DNA of 20,411 nt from Chara braunii (Eukaryota; Streptophyta; Charophyceae; Charales; Characeae). This document shows, piece after piece, positions 8,449 through 17,692 of this stretch. The notes below the pieces were generated by a model. It made no database searches, had not been told where the DNA came from, and was given only the letters and a program-made list of their open reading frames with translations. Made by a program: the position numbers and the translations under genes. Numbering within the stretch: position 1 is the first letter of the stretch; the number at the start of each line of letters is the position of its first letter. Where the stretch lies: the NCBI GenBank assembly GCA_003427395.1, contig BFEA01000801.1, forward strand, positions 225,790 through 246,200, in the 5' to 3' direction.

Positions 8449-8909
8449 GCGCTTGATGGGATGATCAATAGAAAGCGCCCATGCCAAAACCTTTTCGATT
8501 TTGGGTGCCCAAAACTCAATCGTTTGGTATTACCGACCCAATGACTTCCATGTGGGATACTACAGGCCCGCGCGTCACTCCAAGGACCCTTTCGAATCAT
8601 GAATCTGGCACATAACAGCGCCAAATTGATTTTGATGTAAAAGAGGCCGACGGTGGTACCACTGAAGTATCGAATGAGGCACACGTACAGGATTGTGCAA
8701 AAGAAGGGTTCTACCGGTTCAATCTGACACAAAAACAGCACCAAATTCTTGAACCGGTAAAAACAGGTCCAGGGAGATGTGGCCACGACGCAAAGGCGCT
8801 TCACCCGGGCTGAAGACGGTTTGGGCCGGCAATACCAAACGGTCAAATTGGGCCGAAAACCGTAAAGATTTTAGCGTGGGTTCTTTCTACCAATTATCCC
8901 GTGCTTGAT
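8449..8909. mobile_element. Mutator-like MITE (TIR-MULE type), body 8458-8900
   Basis: Long imperfect terminal inverted repeats of roughly 85-90 bp start GGGATGAT on the left and, reverse-complemented, GGGATAAT on the right. They share AGAAAG, CCCA.GC.AAAA, CCCAA, and CGTTTGGTATTACCG (8521-8535) against CGGCAATACCAAACG (8827-8841). The flanks are GCGCTTGAT (8449-8457) and GTGCTTGAT (8901-8909), a 9-bp duplication with one mismatch. A 9-bp duplication with long TIRs is characteristic of Mutator-like elements. A 10-bp inverted repeat ACCGGTTCAA / TTGAACCGGT lies internally (about 8712-8760). It sits in the gap between the N-terminal and DUF659 parts of the hAT pseudogene. Confidence 0.8.
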
Positions 8910-10945
8910 GGGTTAGGGTGACCCAAAGCTTAACCAACCCCAAGGAAATTCCAAATACTTTCAACTACGCATCGCGCAGACAAACTTTGGGTGCTAAGAT
9001 CCAAAGTCGAAAGGTAAAGAGTCCAGATCGTACGCGAAGTTCCTAAAGGAATCACTTAGTGGGAAAGGAAGTGATCCAGCAATTACAATCAGGAGGGAGC
9101 TAGTTGGTGGCCATGCAAGAGGGACGAGATGACGAAATCACTGGGTGCGCACTATAGACTTGTCGAAGATGACATGAGGGTCTTGTTAGGAAGTGGGAGA
9201 GGACGGGTTGCATGTTGCAAATGGATGGGTGGTCGAACAAGGGAAACAAACCACATCTCAATGTAATGGTTTCCTCTCCGAAGTATTCTGGAATTGGTCC
9301 ACGGTCCATCATCAGCGTTGTGATGGACAATGCAAGGGTCTGTTTGAAGGCTGGGAAGATGGCGGAGGCGAAGTACCCTGAGATTTTCAATGCGGGCTGC
9401 ACAACCGATGCTCTGGACTTGGCACTTGAAGATATGTACAAAAGATTAAAATGCACGAAGGACATCGTCGACAAGGGAAACCAAATGGGCAAGTTTGTGA
9501 TGTTCGATAGAATTGTAGATGCCCAACTCAAACGCCCAACCGTCACGACGTTCGCAACAAACTTCAAAATGTTGGAGTTGTTGAAAAAAGGGAGGACTTC
9601 ACTTGAGCTTTGCGTCAGAAACGTGACATCATGGTGGGTTGACAAGTTCATGAGGGTTAAGCAGGTGGCGACCTTCAACGTTGTCACGCGCATCATTGTG
9701 GATTAGGTTGATAGAGCACTAGCTTTCAAGGAGTCTGTAGTCAAGCTGTTGTGTTTGGTGGACGGTCCCAAAGCAACCATCAATAAAGTGTACTTCGGCA
9801 TTGACGAGATTATGGAGCAAATGCAGATCCTCCTATGAAACTTTCGTGTGTGAGCGCGTGCTTCAAGACCCCCCCGTCGCGCTCAAACACGCTCAAAGCG
9901 CGCGCACGCTCGTCCAAAATAGAGCGCGACTGTCATGGGGTTGCGGGAGGGCAGGGGATGTCATGGGGGATGTCATTGAGCTCCGACCCCACGCTCAATC
10001 AGCGCATGGTAACGCAGTCCTCGACTATCTGATGCAGGACGAAAAGGTAGTTGTGGTGAACATCCATTCGACCGATTTGCATTGCACTGCGGCCTTCCTC
10101 GATCCAAAGCATCGGTCGCAAACCTTGCGGGATACAAAAATTCACAAGTTTTCTCAATGTCTGACTCTATTCTTAGGCGCCGCCGAAGTCATCGAACGAA
10201 TCAGCAAGCAAGTCAACACTTGGGTCTGCAGACTCCACACATTCAAGACGAAGAACGGGAAGTATCAGGCCAAAGTGCAAAAACCAACACTCTGGCGGGA
10301 GGCATTCGGGGGACTACTGGACCTCCTCCAACCATGGAACATCAAGCGTCTCGGCCAGACGAGCTCTTCGACCATGTGCGAGCGAAAGTGGACCTTGCAC
10401 GAGCTCATATACGAACAACGACGCACCAAACTCTTGCCCGAGAGACTAGCGAAGTTGGTTTACAACAACCACGCGGAGGGCACGTGGAGAGGCTGAGCAC
10501 ACCCACATTCCTTGAAAGGACAATGAGCTTGCCAAGACCGATGTCGAGGAGTAGTACAAAAATTGGACTAGGCAGGTAGTCAAGGGGAGACCCGCTGATG
10601 ATGCCGCGGAGGCGGCTACGGATAATGATGATGGAGAAGGCCCTATGGCTAAAGAACAAAGAAGAGGATGACCTCGCAAATGAGGACGACGACATCGCCC
10701 AACTTGGTTCACTGCAGCGCACTTTCCACGCGAACACGAAGTTGGGGAAGCACTCCTCTTTCACCTGCAAAGGTTGTGAAGGTTCCAGCCAAGGTTGCAA
10801 AGAAGACCGCACAAGAGGAAGAGGATGCAGCCAAGGCAGCAAAAGCAACCGATGCTGCAAAGGCGCCGGAAGATGCAGCAGCCGAGGCAGCAAGGCCCAA
10901 GAGGAAGCGTTCGCCTCCGAGCCTCTTTTTGCCAGTGGTGGCTTA

Positions 10946-11720
10946 ACATGTGCATGGGATGAGGTAGGGTAGTGGTAGTAGCTCTGTGGTGGAATGGGTA
11001 GGCTGCAGCCTTCGAGCTGCTGAGTCTTTGGCAAGGCCCGCGGGGCCATTACGGCTTCCCTACTCCTTGGAATTATTGTTTTCCTTCCCGGTCGCCTTCC
11101 TTCCAGAGCTGTCCATTTGTCCGATACTCCTTAGCAGATTTAGACTTCCATAACCACCGCCCTGCTCTGTATCAATCAACACGCTTTGTGGTGTCTGGGT
11201 TAGCGCAGTTTGGCACCGTACCTCGACTTTCGGTTCTGCTTACCAAAAATGGCCCACTTGGAGCTTTCATTGATCCTCGAGGTCTCAAATCATTCGCTTC
11301 ACCCAAAATCTTACCTATTTTTAAAGTTTGAGAATAGGTCGAGGGGGGGTGTTTCACACCCTAGGCCTCTAATCATTCGCTTTACCCGATACGCTTTTTC
11401 ATAGCTCCCTTGCTGCCTCTGCCTCACCACCACCCAGTGCGCCCCCCCAGCTGCTTGCTAGACACTGTGCCTACCTTTTACTTGGCTTTGTGCTTCGTTG
11501 TCTACGTTCCTCTCTCCTCCCCCCCCCCCCCTCCTTGTCCCTTGTGCTGTCACCTGCCTGGCTGGCCACTCGCAGCAAGGTTTGAAGTAGACAGCTATGA
11601 CTTGTGTCGATGTTTTGTTGTTTCCAGGTACCGAGGATTCAACCTCCTGATGTTGTGTTGTTCACGTCCCCCATGTCATCCGTCTTACCAGTTGGCTTTG
11701 TGGACTACGCACTTTGAGGT
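10946..11720. other. Non-coding; degenerate 85-bp duplication and tRNA-like boxes
   Basis: No protein is recognisable. TCTCAAATCATTCGCTTCAC (about 11283) and CTCTAATCATTCGCTTTACC (about 11368) are a diverged direct duplication 85 bp apart. A C13 run occurs near 11520. Two stretches, at 10974-11016 and 11196-11245, resemble tRNA internal promoter boxes and are listed separately. Confidence 0.4.
10974..11016 (+). other. tRNA-like pol III A/B box pair (possible SINE head)
   Basis: TAGCTCTGTGGTGGAA resembles a tRNA A-box region (usual form TAGCTCAGTGGTAGAG), and CCTTCGAGCTG about 30 nt downstream weakly resembles a B box (GGTTCGAATCC). A second A-box-like string TTAGCGCAGTTTGGC lies at about 11200. 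No cloverleaf can be folded, so this is not a tRNA gene. A tRNA-derived SINE relic is possible; no poly-A tail or duplication confirms it. Confidence 0.25.
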
Positions 11721-11905
11721 CACCATGGTCTTACCCTGCCCCTCCACCCGCCCCTGAGCTTTTTTTTTTTTTTTTTTTTGAAAAGCCCGACAGGCGGCTG
11801 GCTAGGGGAGGGCGATAAGAGCAGAGCCCTACCCAGCAGCCTTCTGGTTGCTACAGATCTATTGGTGGGGAGCTGCACCTGCTGAAAAACAGGTCCAGCG
11901 TCCAT
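11721..11905 (-). mobile_element. Poly-A-tailed retroposon fragment (SINE or LINE 3' end), copy 2
   Basis: On the minus strand a block starting GGACGCTGGACCTG continues through GGTGCAGCTCCCCACC and CCTGTCGGGCTTTTC and ends in about 20 A (T-run 11760-11779 on plus). The first 46 bp match 267-312. A 3' A-tail following unique sequence is the signature of a retroposon. A small potential hairpin (ACCTG...CAGGT) is present at its start and is kept with a G-U pair in copy 1. No pol III boxes are clear, so SINE versus LINE tail is open. Confidence 0.55.
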
Positions 11906-12322
11906 GTTGCTTACAATCGTTTACCAATTATGCTAATCGTCGTCATTGTCATTGTGAACGTCTATAGTGTTTCCTGAATGTATACACTACCTCTGTAGTT
12001 TAATTCTCTCAATGGACATATATGGTAATTCAAAATTAAGCCGCCTTGTTGTGTGGATGCGCACACACCGTGTCCACAGCACCCGCAGAATCAGACATAT
12101 GCATGTGTGTGCATTAAAAATTTTCACCGCCACAGCCCATTTTCCACCCAGATGAGTAGATGCAATGTCAACGCAGCTTTACCTCTATTGCAGACAATGA
12201 AGCACACTTGAGATTACTCATTCCACCAATGAAACAGCAGTTTTACCCCTCTACCAAGCAACATGGAGCAGAAAAGATCTGTCATATGACTCATATCCCT
12301 TTCTTGACTATGTTTCTTTTCT
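11906..12322. other. No feature seen
   Basis: About 400 bp of unremarkable sequence between the retroposon tail and the tandem array. No open frame with recognisable content and no repeat structure was found. Confidence 0.4.
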
Positions 12323-12762
12323 TGTGTGTGTGTGTGTGTGTTGTCATGTTGCTAAGCTCCATAACAAAGGCATCACTGTGCCGGACTGTTTTTGGTCCAC
12401 TTTTCACCAACAACTCATCAGCAGGATGGTGTTCTCCTGTTCGCAATAAACAACTCCACAGAAAAAGTATGACTGTGCCAGACGGTTTCGTCGGACTTCC
12501 ACCTACTCATCAGGAAGATCTGTTGTCATGTTCGCTATACACAACTCCACAAAAAAGGATTTAAAAAAAAAACGAAAAAAAAAAGAAGTACGACTATGCT
12601 GGACTGTTTCGTCAAACTTTTACCGAATCGTTAAGTGTGTGTGTGTTCTCACGTTCCCTCCCTATACACCACGAAAAAAAGCATGTTGGTGCCAGACTTT
12701 CACCGACTCACCAGGAGGTTGATGCACAACTCCGTAAGAAAGGCACGGCTGTCACGGGCTGT

Positions 12763-12905
12763 GGGCCTCGCTCCACTCCACAGCAGTGACAGCACTACAT
12801 GCATTTGGAGGCTTTCTCAGGTCCAGAAAACATTGGAATCGTCTGAATGCATCTGGTCCAGAAAAAGTCCAAATGCACGTAGTGCTGGGGAGTAGAGTGA
12901 GGCCC
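12763..12905. mobile_element. Inverted-repeat element (143 bp) inside the tandem array
   Basis: Left end GGGCCTCGCTCCACTCC and right end, reverse-complemented, GGGCCTCACTCTACTCC are followed inward by CTACATGCATTTGGA and CTACGTGCATTTGGA. The terminal repeats are therefore about 40 bp, with a small indel (GTGACAGCA on the left only), around a centre of about 60 bp. The flanks are diverged copies of the array-unit sequence (GGGCTGT / AGACTGT), so the target-site duplication cannot be measured reliably. Confidence 0.65.
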
Positions 12906-13420
12906 TGTATCAGACTGTTCCATCCTACTTCCTGCGACTCATCAGGAGGTTATGCGTTGTGTGTTGTGTGTTGTGTGTTGTCATGTTCGCTATACACAGC
13001 TCCACAGAGAAAAGCACGACTGTGCGAGACCTTTTTTGTTGGACTTCCACCAACTCATCAGGATGAACCCCAACAGTCTGCCCACAATGCATTTGACTGA
13101 TGAATAAGGACTCACCATGTCGCCCAGAGTTATCGATGCCCCTGAGAAAAGTGGCCGGCTTTCATCACACCGACCTGGGCTTGCAATCCTAGCAGACTGT
13201 CGGTCCAACCCCTGACAAGAATGGCCGTAAGTCAGAGAAAATTTATCTGACACAGCCATAAAACCCACTCTGCACCCCCCCTCAGCCATACTTACCCGAT
13301 GGCACAACCGGCACGGTCCTGACTCTAGCCACACTTGTCCACCTGAACGGAAAGCTTAGCAAGGCCTTGCTGTGTGTTATCATGTTCGCTGTACACAAAC
13401 ACAACTCCACAAAAAAACTT

Positions 13421-13692
13421 GAAAAAAGCTAGGCTACCAGCCGGGCCGCCCGGGTCCCGGGTGGCCAGCCCGTGCAAGGACCAGGGAAGGTCCCAGCAAA
13501 AAAAAAAAAAAAAAAAAACAACGGAAAAAAACTATGTTATGCAGAAAGATAAAATGAACAACTTTTGCCTCAGGGTCACATCGAAATTCTTCACCAAATT
13601 TAGAATAAAAATTATTTTATTTCTTTATATTTTTATTTTTTGGCCCGGCCGGGCAAGTGACCCCGGGGCACTCTGGTAGCCTAGGAAAAAAG
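13421..13692. mobile_element. hAT-like MITE, element C (body 13429-13684) with perfect 8-bp target-site duplication
   Basis: GAAAAAAG flanks both ends (13421-13428 and 13685-13692). The 256-bp body has perfect 12-bp terminal inverted repeats CTAGGCTACCAG. The arms consist of CCCGGG/GGCCGGGC palindromes; a poly-A run lies inside the left arm. The core (TATGTTATGCAGAAA...GAACAACTTTTGCCTCAGG) matches element B and, more weakly, element A. The flanks join into a normal array unit (CAACTCCACA...GCCAGACTGTTTCGTC), which independently confirms the insertion limits. No coding capacity. Confidence 0.88.
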
Positions 13693-14039
13693 GCATTACT
13701 GCGCCAGACTGTTTCGTCGGACTTTCGCCGACTCATCAGGAGGTTCATGTGTGTGTGTGCGAGAGAGAGAGAGAGAGAGAACAGGTTTTCCAGAAGGTTC
13801 TCCATGTAGAGAGAGGGTGAGGAGAAAAGGGAAGGCCGAAAGCGTGCATCATTGAACAGCATGAGTTGCGAGCGACGGGACAATGGGATGAACAAGCAAT
13901 TAAAAGGCAGATGTGACAACAGGGGAAAATGCTGGCAAGTGATGTGACTGGAGAAAGAAAGAGAAGGGGGAGGGAGAGAAACATATTAACCCTAGCCATC
14001 ACCCCAGTTGTCAAAGACTTTAGAAATTCGTAGAACAAC

Positions 14040-14205
<166 letters not shown>

Positions 14206-14207
<2 letters not shown>

Positions 14208-15607
14208 CAGAAGTTCTTCTGTAGAAAGCAAGCGAAGTGGAGAAAATGAATCAGCGAAAACAGTGTGAGCACTAGTTTTGACCACGAGGATGATGGAATG
14301 CCTGGGCAAGCAGAAGTCAGGTGTGGCAACTCACAGAGACGGGGAGCTAGGCGGGGAGGTGGAGAGGTGGGATAGGGAGGCAGTTAAGTGTATACACAGT
14401 CAGGCAGGTAAAAATACTATTTTTGAAAACAAAAACCTGGGCATCTGTAATACTTGTGAAAACTGCCGTCCCTGATGGAGGCTTCAGCCACTATCCCTGT
14501 ACCTTTCCTTGCACAGGAAGAAGCCCCACCAGCTGGGCAAACAGCATGCGCACCTGCATACATTGCACCTGAACTGACTACTGCTCCGGTGTCCTGTGAA
14601 CCAACTTTTCAAAAAGCCAACCTCCATGGCTGCAGCTTTTGTTTCCTATACGGCCATCCATCAAAGAGGACCACGAGAAGTCTCACTACAAAATTAAGAA
14701 AGAAAGAAAGAAAAAAAGGGGCAAGCGCCCATGTACACAAGTCAAGAAGGAGATGAAGACGAAGACTACCTCTGTTCTACAGTTGAAGGGAGAGATTTTT
14801 GTCCGCGTCCAGGCACACAACCTCGCAAACTCGTTGCCAGACATATTTTGGGTCACCTACCTCGTGCACTCAAGCGCGCCCTTGTAATCCCAGTCGACTT
14901 GATCCCATCGCTGAAAACCAGTGCTCCGCCCAAGGACTCTGCCTGTGCACTGCCACGCTGAAAACATACCAAAAGAGTTGAATTGGTCGCTTCCCGAGAC
15001 AGGTTAAGCAGAAGCACAACGCTGCTTCTTTGTCCTGTTCAGGGATAACGATGCACAACGCACACGACTACTAGTAATCGCGGCAAACAGACTTCAAGCA
15101 ATCATCTGCCGAGCAATTTCGATGGCCAAATGTCATTTTCCTATCCATCAATCCATCCACACACACAGTGATCTTGTGACCCATCAGTACTCCACCACAC
15201 TTACCTGGAGAGGCTCAGCCTGCAGGCCCAAAGATGCTGGGAGCACTAGGGACCACCTTGCTCGCCACAGTTTGGTATTCTGGACGCGTATTGATTTGAT
15301 TCACGCTCCTCACCTGCTTTGTAACAGTAACATGTGTATTCACTGTGGTCTACCATTCAGCCACAGTCGCCACCTTCAGTCTTTGATCACGATCATGTGC
15401 AGATGATTTCCGGCGGCGTCGGAAAAGAAGCGCTAAGGTACAATACGCCAATCACGGAGAACCACATGTCATCCCAGAATCACCAATGTGCATGCATCTT
15501 CCAGCAGAACCTGCTTCACAGGGGATCCACTTCTTTTTTTTGCGATCCGCATGCCCACCACAATCTCGATCTGCCCATACTGCTCCATATGGCATATAGA
15601 TCAAGAC
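14206..15607. other. No recognised gene
   Basis: Several plus-strand open frames of 80-125 codons occur (for example 14475-14756 and 15334-15711), but none has a motif I recognise and none has clear codon or splice support. A (GAAA)n-like purine patch lies at about 14697-14718. Confidence 0.35.
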
Positions 15608-15885
15608 ATCAGTCACACTCTTTTCCCCCGCACGGTCTCTCCGAAATCGCTTGGGCAGCATGGCTTCTCATCAGTGTATCTTTGTACCCCCTGAATCAGC
15701 TCACACGCTAGGGAGCTGACCACACCGACACCAACAACATCAATCACACTCTTTCCCTCCGCACGGTCTCTCCGAACTCGCTTGGACAGACATCAGTCAC
15801 ACTCTTTTCCTCCACACGGTCTCTCCGAACTCGCTTGGGCAGCATCGCTTCTCATCAGTGTATCTTTGTACCCCCTGAATCACTC
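15608..15885 (+). repeat. Three-copy local duplication (ATCARTCACACTCTTT unit)
   Basis: Copies start at 15608, 15739 and 15792. All share ATC.ATCACACTCTTT, CACGGTCTCTCCGAA and TCGCTTGG. Copies 1 and 3 extend further through CTTCTCATCAGTGTATCTTT and GTACCCCCTGAATCA; copy 2 is truncated at about 50 bp. Spacing is 131 and 53 bp. Confidence 0.9.
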
Positions 15886-15952
15886 GCATGGGCAAGTTCC
15901 ACCTTGTGTTCCTACCCTCGGCAACTTTTCAGTCTGGAGAGCACAGATGGCT

Positions 15953-16098
15953 GTCAAGCTACACCTGCATGCAACGTACGCTCTTCCTCGAAACTATCAT
16001 CGCTCTCGTCCGCTCGCTTTTCCAAGCTACACCTGCATGCAATGTATGCTCTGCCTTGAAGCTCTCGTCGCTCTCGTCCACACACTTTTCCAAGTGGC
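15953..16098 (+). repeat. 68-bp tandem duplication
   Basis: CAAGCTACACCTGCATGCAA begins at 15955 and again at 16023. Shared downstream landmarks are GCTCT.CCT, GCTCTCGTCC and a CTTTTCCAAG end. The copies are roughly 80-85 percent alike by eye. Confidence 0.9.
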
Positions 16099-16399
16099 CT
16101 AGAACAGAGCAGCTGCTCAATGCGAAGCCCGAAGACCATTATCGAAAAGACTAAAACAGACTCGTGCGATGGCATATCCACCAAGTGCTCGACATCTGCA
16201 TGCTCTCTCGTCATCGTTATCGGTCAAGCGAGTACGGTATCCTCCATGGGTTTTTGGTTTTTCCCGATCCTGACCCAAATGCGAAACCTCTGCGAGGATG
16301 TTACCGAGGAAGACAAAACAGAATCAGGGCACTGTCTAAGACAAGGTCACGTGAGGCGACTACAGTGGTGCGGCGGCCTGTGTCTCGAACAGCTGTTCA

Positions 16400-16655
16400 T
16401 CCTCCTGCCGTCCAAACAAGAACCGCTAAATATGACCCACGCTCTCTCCTGATTCTCATGCAGAAAGTCCCAATCGCATGCCTCCTATCTGACCGCCAGA
16501 CAACACTTCTGGACATGTCCATGCTGCTTTGCAGTTGAGACTACGACTAGGACTTTGTCGTATGGAATCATCAATACTTGCCTTCTCTCTGCCAGCCAGA
16601 CAATAACCACTAAATATGACCACGCTCTCTCATGTTTCGCATGTAGAAGATGTGC
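16400..16655 (+). repeat. Diverged duplication, offset 184 bp
   Basis: CTAAATATGACCCACGCTCT (from 16426) and CTAAATATGACCACGCTCT (from 16610) are followed by similar CTCATG...CGCATG and CATGCAGAA / CATGTAGAA blocks. Preceding CTGCC...CCA.ACAA sequence is also shared. No protein reading is conserved. Confidence 0.7.
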
Positions 16656-16800
16656 ATTGAGGCCACACTCACACCACCACTTTCCTAAAGGTATCTGGCC
16701 ACGATCGCCGCCAGCCCTGGACGCATCTAACAGCAATCACGACGAGACTCGAGTGAGTATATGCCCTGAGGGACCTCAATATGATTCCTCCTCTCAATAG

Positions 16801-16880
16801 GATGAATTCCTCTCCAGAGCTAAGTCCAACAACTGCAAAAGGATGAATTCCTCTCCAGAGCTAAGTCCAACAACTGCAAA
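16801..16880 (+). repeat. 41-bp exact tandem duplication
   Basis: GATGAATTCCTCTCCAGAGC and the following 20 bases, ending in AACTGCAAA, occur at 16801 and 16842 without a mismatch. The exact identity suggests a recent event. Confidence 0.95.
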
Positions 16881-16924
16881 CCAGCCATCGCATGCAGACG
16901 ACGTGCACTCTCAACCAAATGCGG

Positions 16925-17350
16925 CGGCTTAAACAGCCAGTACATGGCCCCAGCGTTGTGCGGATTTGCTCGCCAGCTACTCCGAAAATTTCGCGCCTCC
17001 GGCCTATCGGACCATAATGGCTGGCCGTGCCAGCCAAAAAAAAAAAAGGAAAAAAAAAAAAAGTGCTGCTGGCAGTTCAGAAAAGCTTGGCATCGCATGC
17101 AGTACACGGCCCCAGTACATGGCCCCAGCATTGTGCAGATTTGCTCGTCGCGTACTCCGAAAATTTCGCACTTTCCACCGAATGTCGCAAGCTTAAACCG
17201 CCAGTACATGGCCCCAGCGTTGTGCGGATTTGCTCCTCGCATACTGTGAAAATTTCGCGACTCAGGCCTATAGGACCACAATGGCTGGCGGCGCCAGCCA
17301 AACAAGGAAAAAAAAGTGCACCGCTGGCAGTTCGGAGAAGCTGGCGCGCA
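16925..17350 (+). repeat. About 270-bp tandem repeat with nested partial copy
   Basis: TACATGGCCCCAGC..TGTGC starts at 16941, 17116 and 17215. Copies 1 and 3 (274 bp apart) also share the lead GCTTAAAC.GCCAG and the tail through GGCCTAT.GGACCA, ATGGCTGGC, GCCAGCCAAA, an A-run, CGCTGGCAGTTC and GAAGCT. Copy 2 is partial. The GCTGGC/GCCAGC palindromic motif next to an A-run recalls the MITE arms, but no core or terminal repeats are present. Confidence 0.85.
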
Positions 17351-17692
17351 GTGCAGCGCCTTCAGGCCCGGGTGTACTGGTGGTGTAAAGAGTGAGGTCC
17401 AGGAATTCCACATTGAATTGCTGCAGACTGGCATGCATGTGAAACTAATAATAGCTGTCTTTTACAGACCCCACAGATTCCACTTGTGCCCCAAATTATC
17501 CCCACCCACTTGACACATTTCTTCTGAATGGCATGGTTGTCCTGCTACGCTTCCAAGTGTCACAATATCGTCGCGTGACACAAATGAGATTCCACTTCCT
17601 CCATCCCTCCCTCCCTTCACTCTTCTTTCTCCCTCTACACTCAGAAGCTGAAGCACATGTCTGCTGTGCCCACTATCATATTGGCATTCTCA
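17351..17692. other. No feature seen
   Basis: A short pyrimidine-rich segment (about 17590-17640) is the only notable composition. No gene is recognised. Confidence 0.35.

Larger units (their letters stand above)
7686..10945 (+). pseudogene. hAT-superfamily transposase pseudogene (BED finger, DUF659, hATC)
   Basis: Domain order is that of plant hAT transposases. A BED zinc finger (7686 to about 7900) reads GHRHWVCNYCETRF, then HFIKKC after a frameshift. A PFSLIENIYFLQF block ends at about 8285. DUF659 follows (9188-9703) with WERTGCMLQMDGWSNKG and SVVMDNARVC. After a TAG (9704-9706) the same frame runs on to 9838. The C-terminal part (9801-10496, other frame) has LDPKHR and the dimerisation motif QTSSSTMCERKWTLHELIY. 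The D, D and E expected at DGW, DNA and CER are still present. An estimated 35-40 residues seem missing between PKYSG and SVVMDNA. A K/A/E-rich tail with PKRKR follows (to 10945). A MULE-like insertion and a 49-bp duplication also break it. Its own terminal repeats were not found. Confidence 0.88.
12323..13745 (+). repeat. Degenerate tandem array, units about 90-110 bp, interrupted by insertions
   Basis: Seven or eight imperfect units share the same ordered landmarks: a (GT)n lead, TGTCATGTTCGCTATACACA, CAACTCCACA, an A-run, GCACGACTGTGCCAGACTGT, TTCGTCGGACTT, CCGACTCATCAGGAGGTT. Units begin near 12323, 12438, 12524, 12633, 12725, 12957 and 13371. The fifth is split by an inverted-repeat element at 12763-12905, and the last is split by MITE element C (13429-13684). 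Unrelated sequence occupies about 13080-13370, including the palindrome AGCAAGGCCTTGCT near 13353. Open frames across it are short and not conserved between units, so it is probably non-coding. Confidence 0.75.

Noticed and set aside
8142-8846. 234-codon open frame on the minus strand
   Set aside because: It runs through the MULE-like element and both its terminal repeats and is antisense to the hAT pseudogene; no motif is recognisable.
9100-9696. 198-codon open frame on the minus strand
   Set aside because: It is antisense to the DUF659 part of the hAT transposase, whose plus-strand translation clearly matches the family.
10405-11049. 214-codon open frame on the minus strand
   Set aside because: It mirrors the hATC domain and the K/A/E-rich tail on the plus strand; its S/L/P-rich content is a compositional by-product.
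10974-11050. tRNA gene
   Set aside because: A-box-like sequence is present but no acceptor stem or cloverleaf pairs.
12323-13745. CRISPR array
   Set aside because: Units are long, diverged and contiguous, without short identical repeats and unique spacers; the context is eukaryotic.
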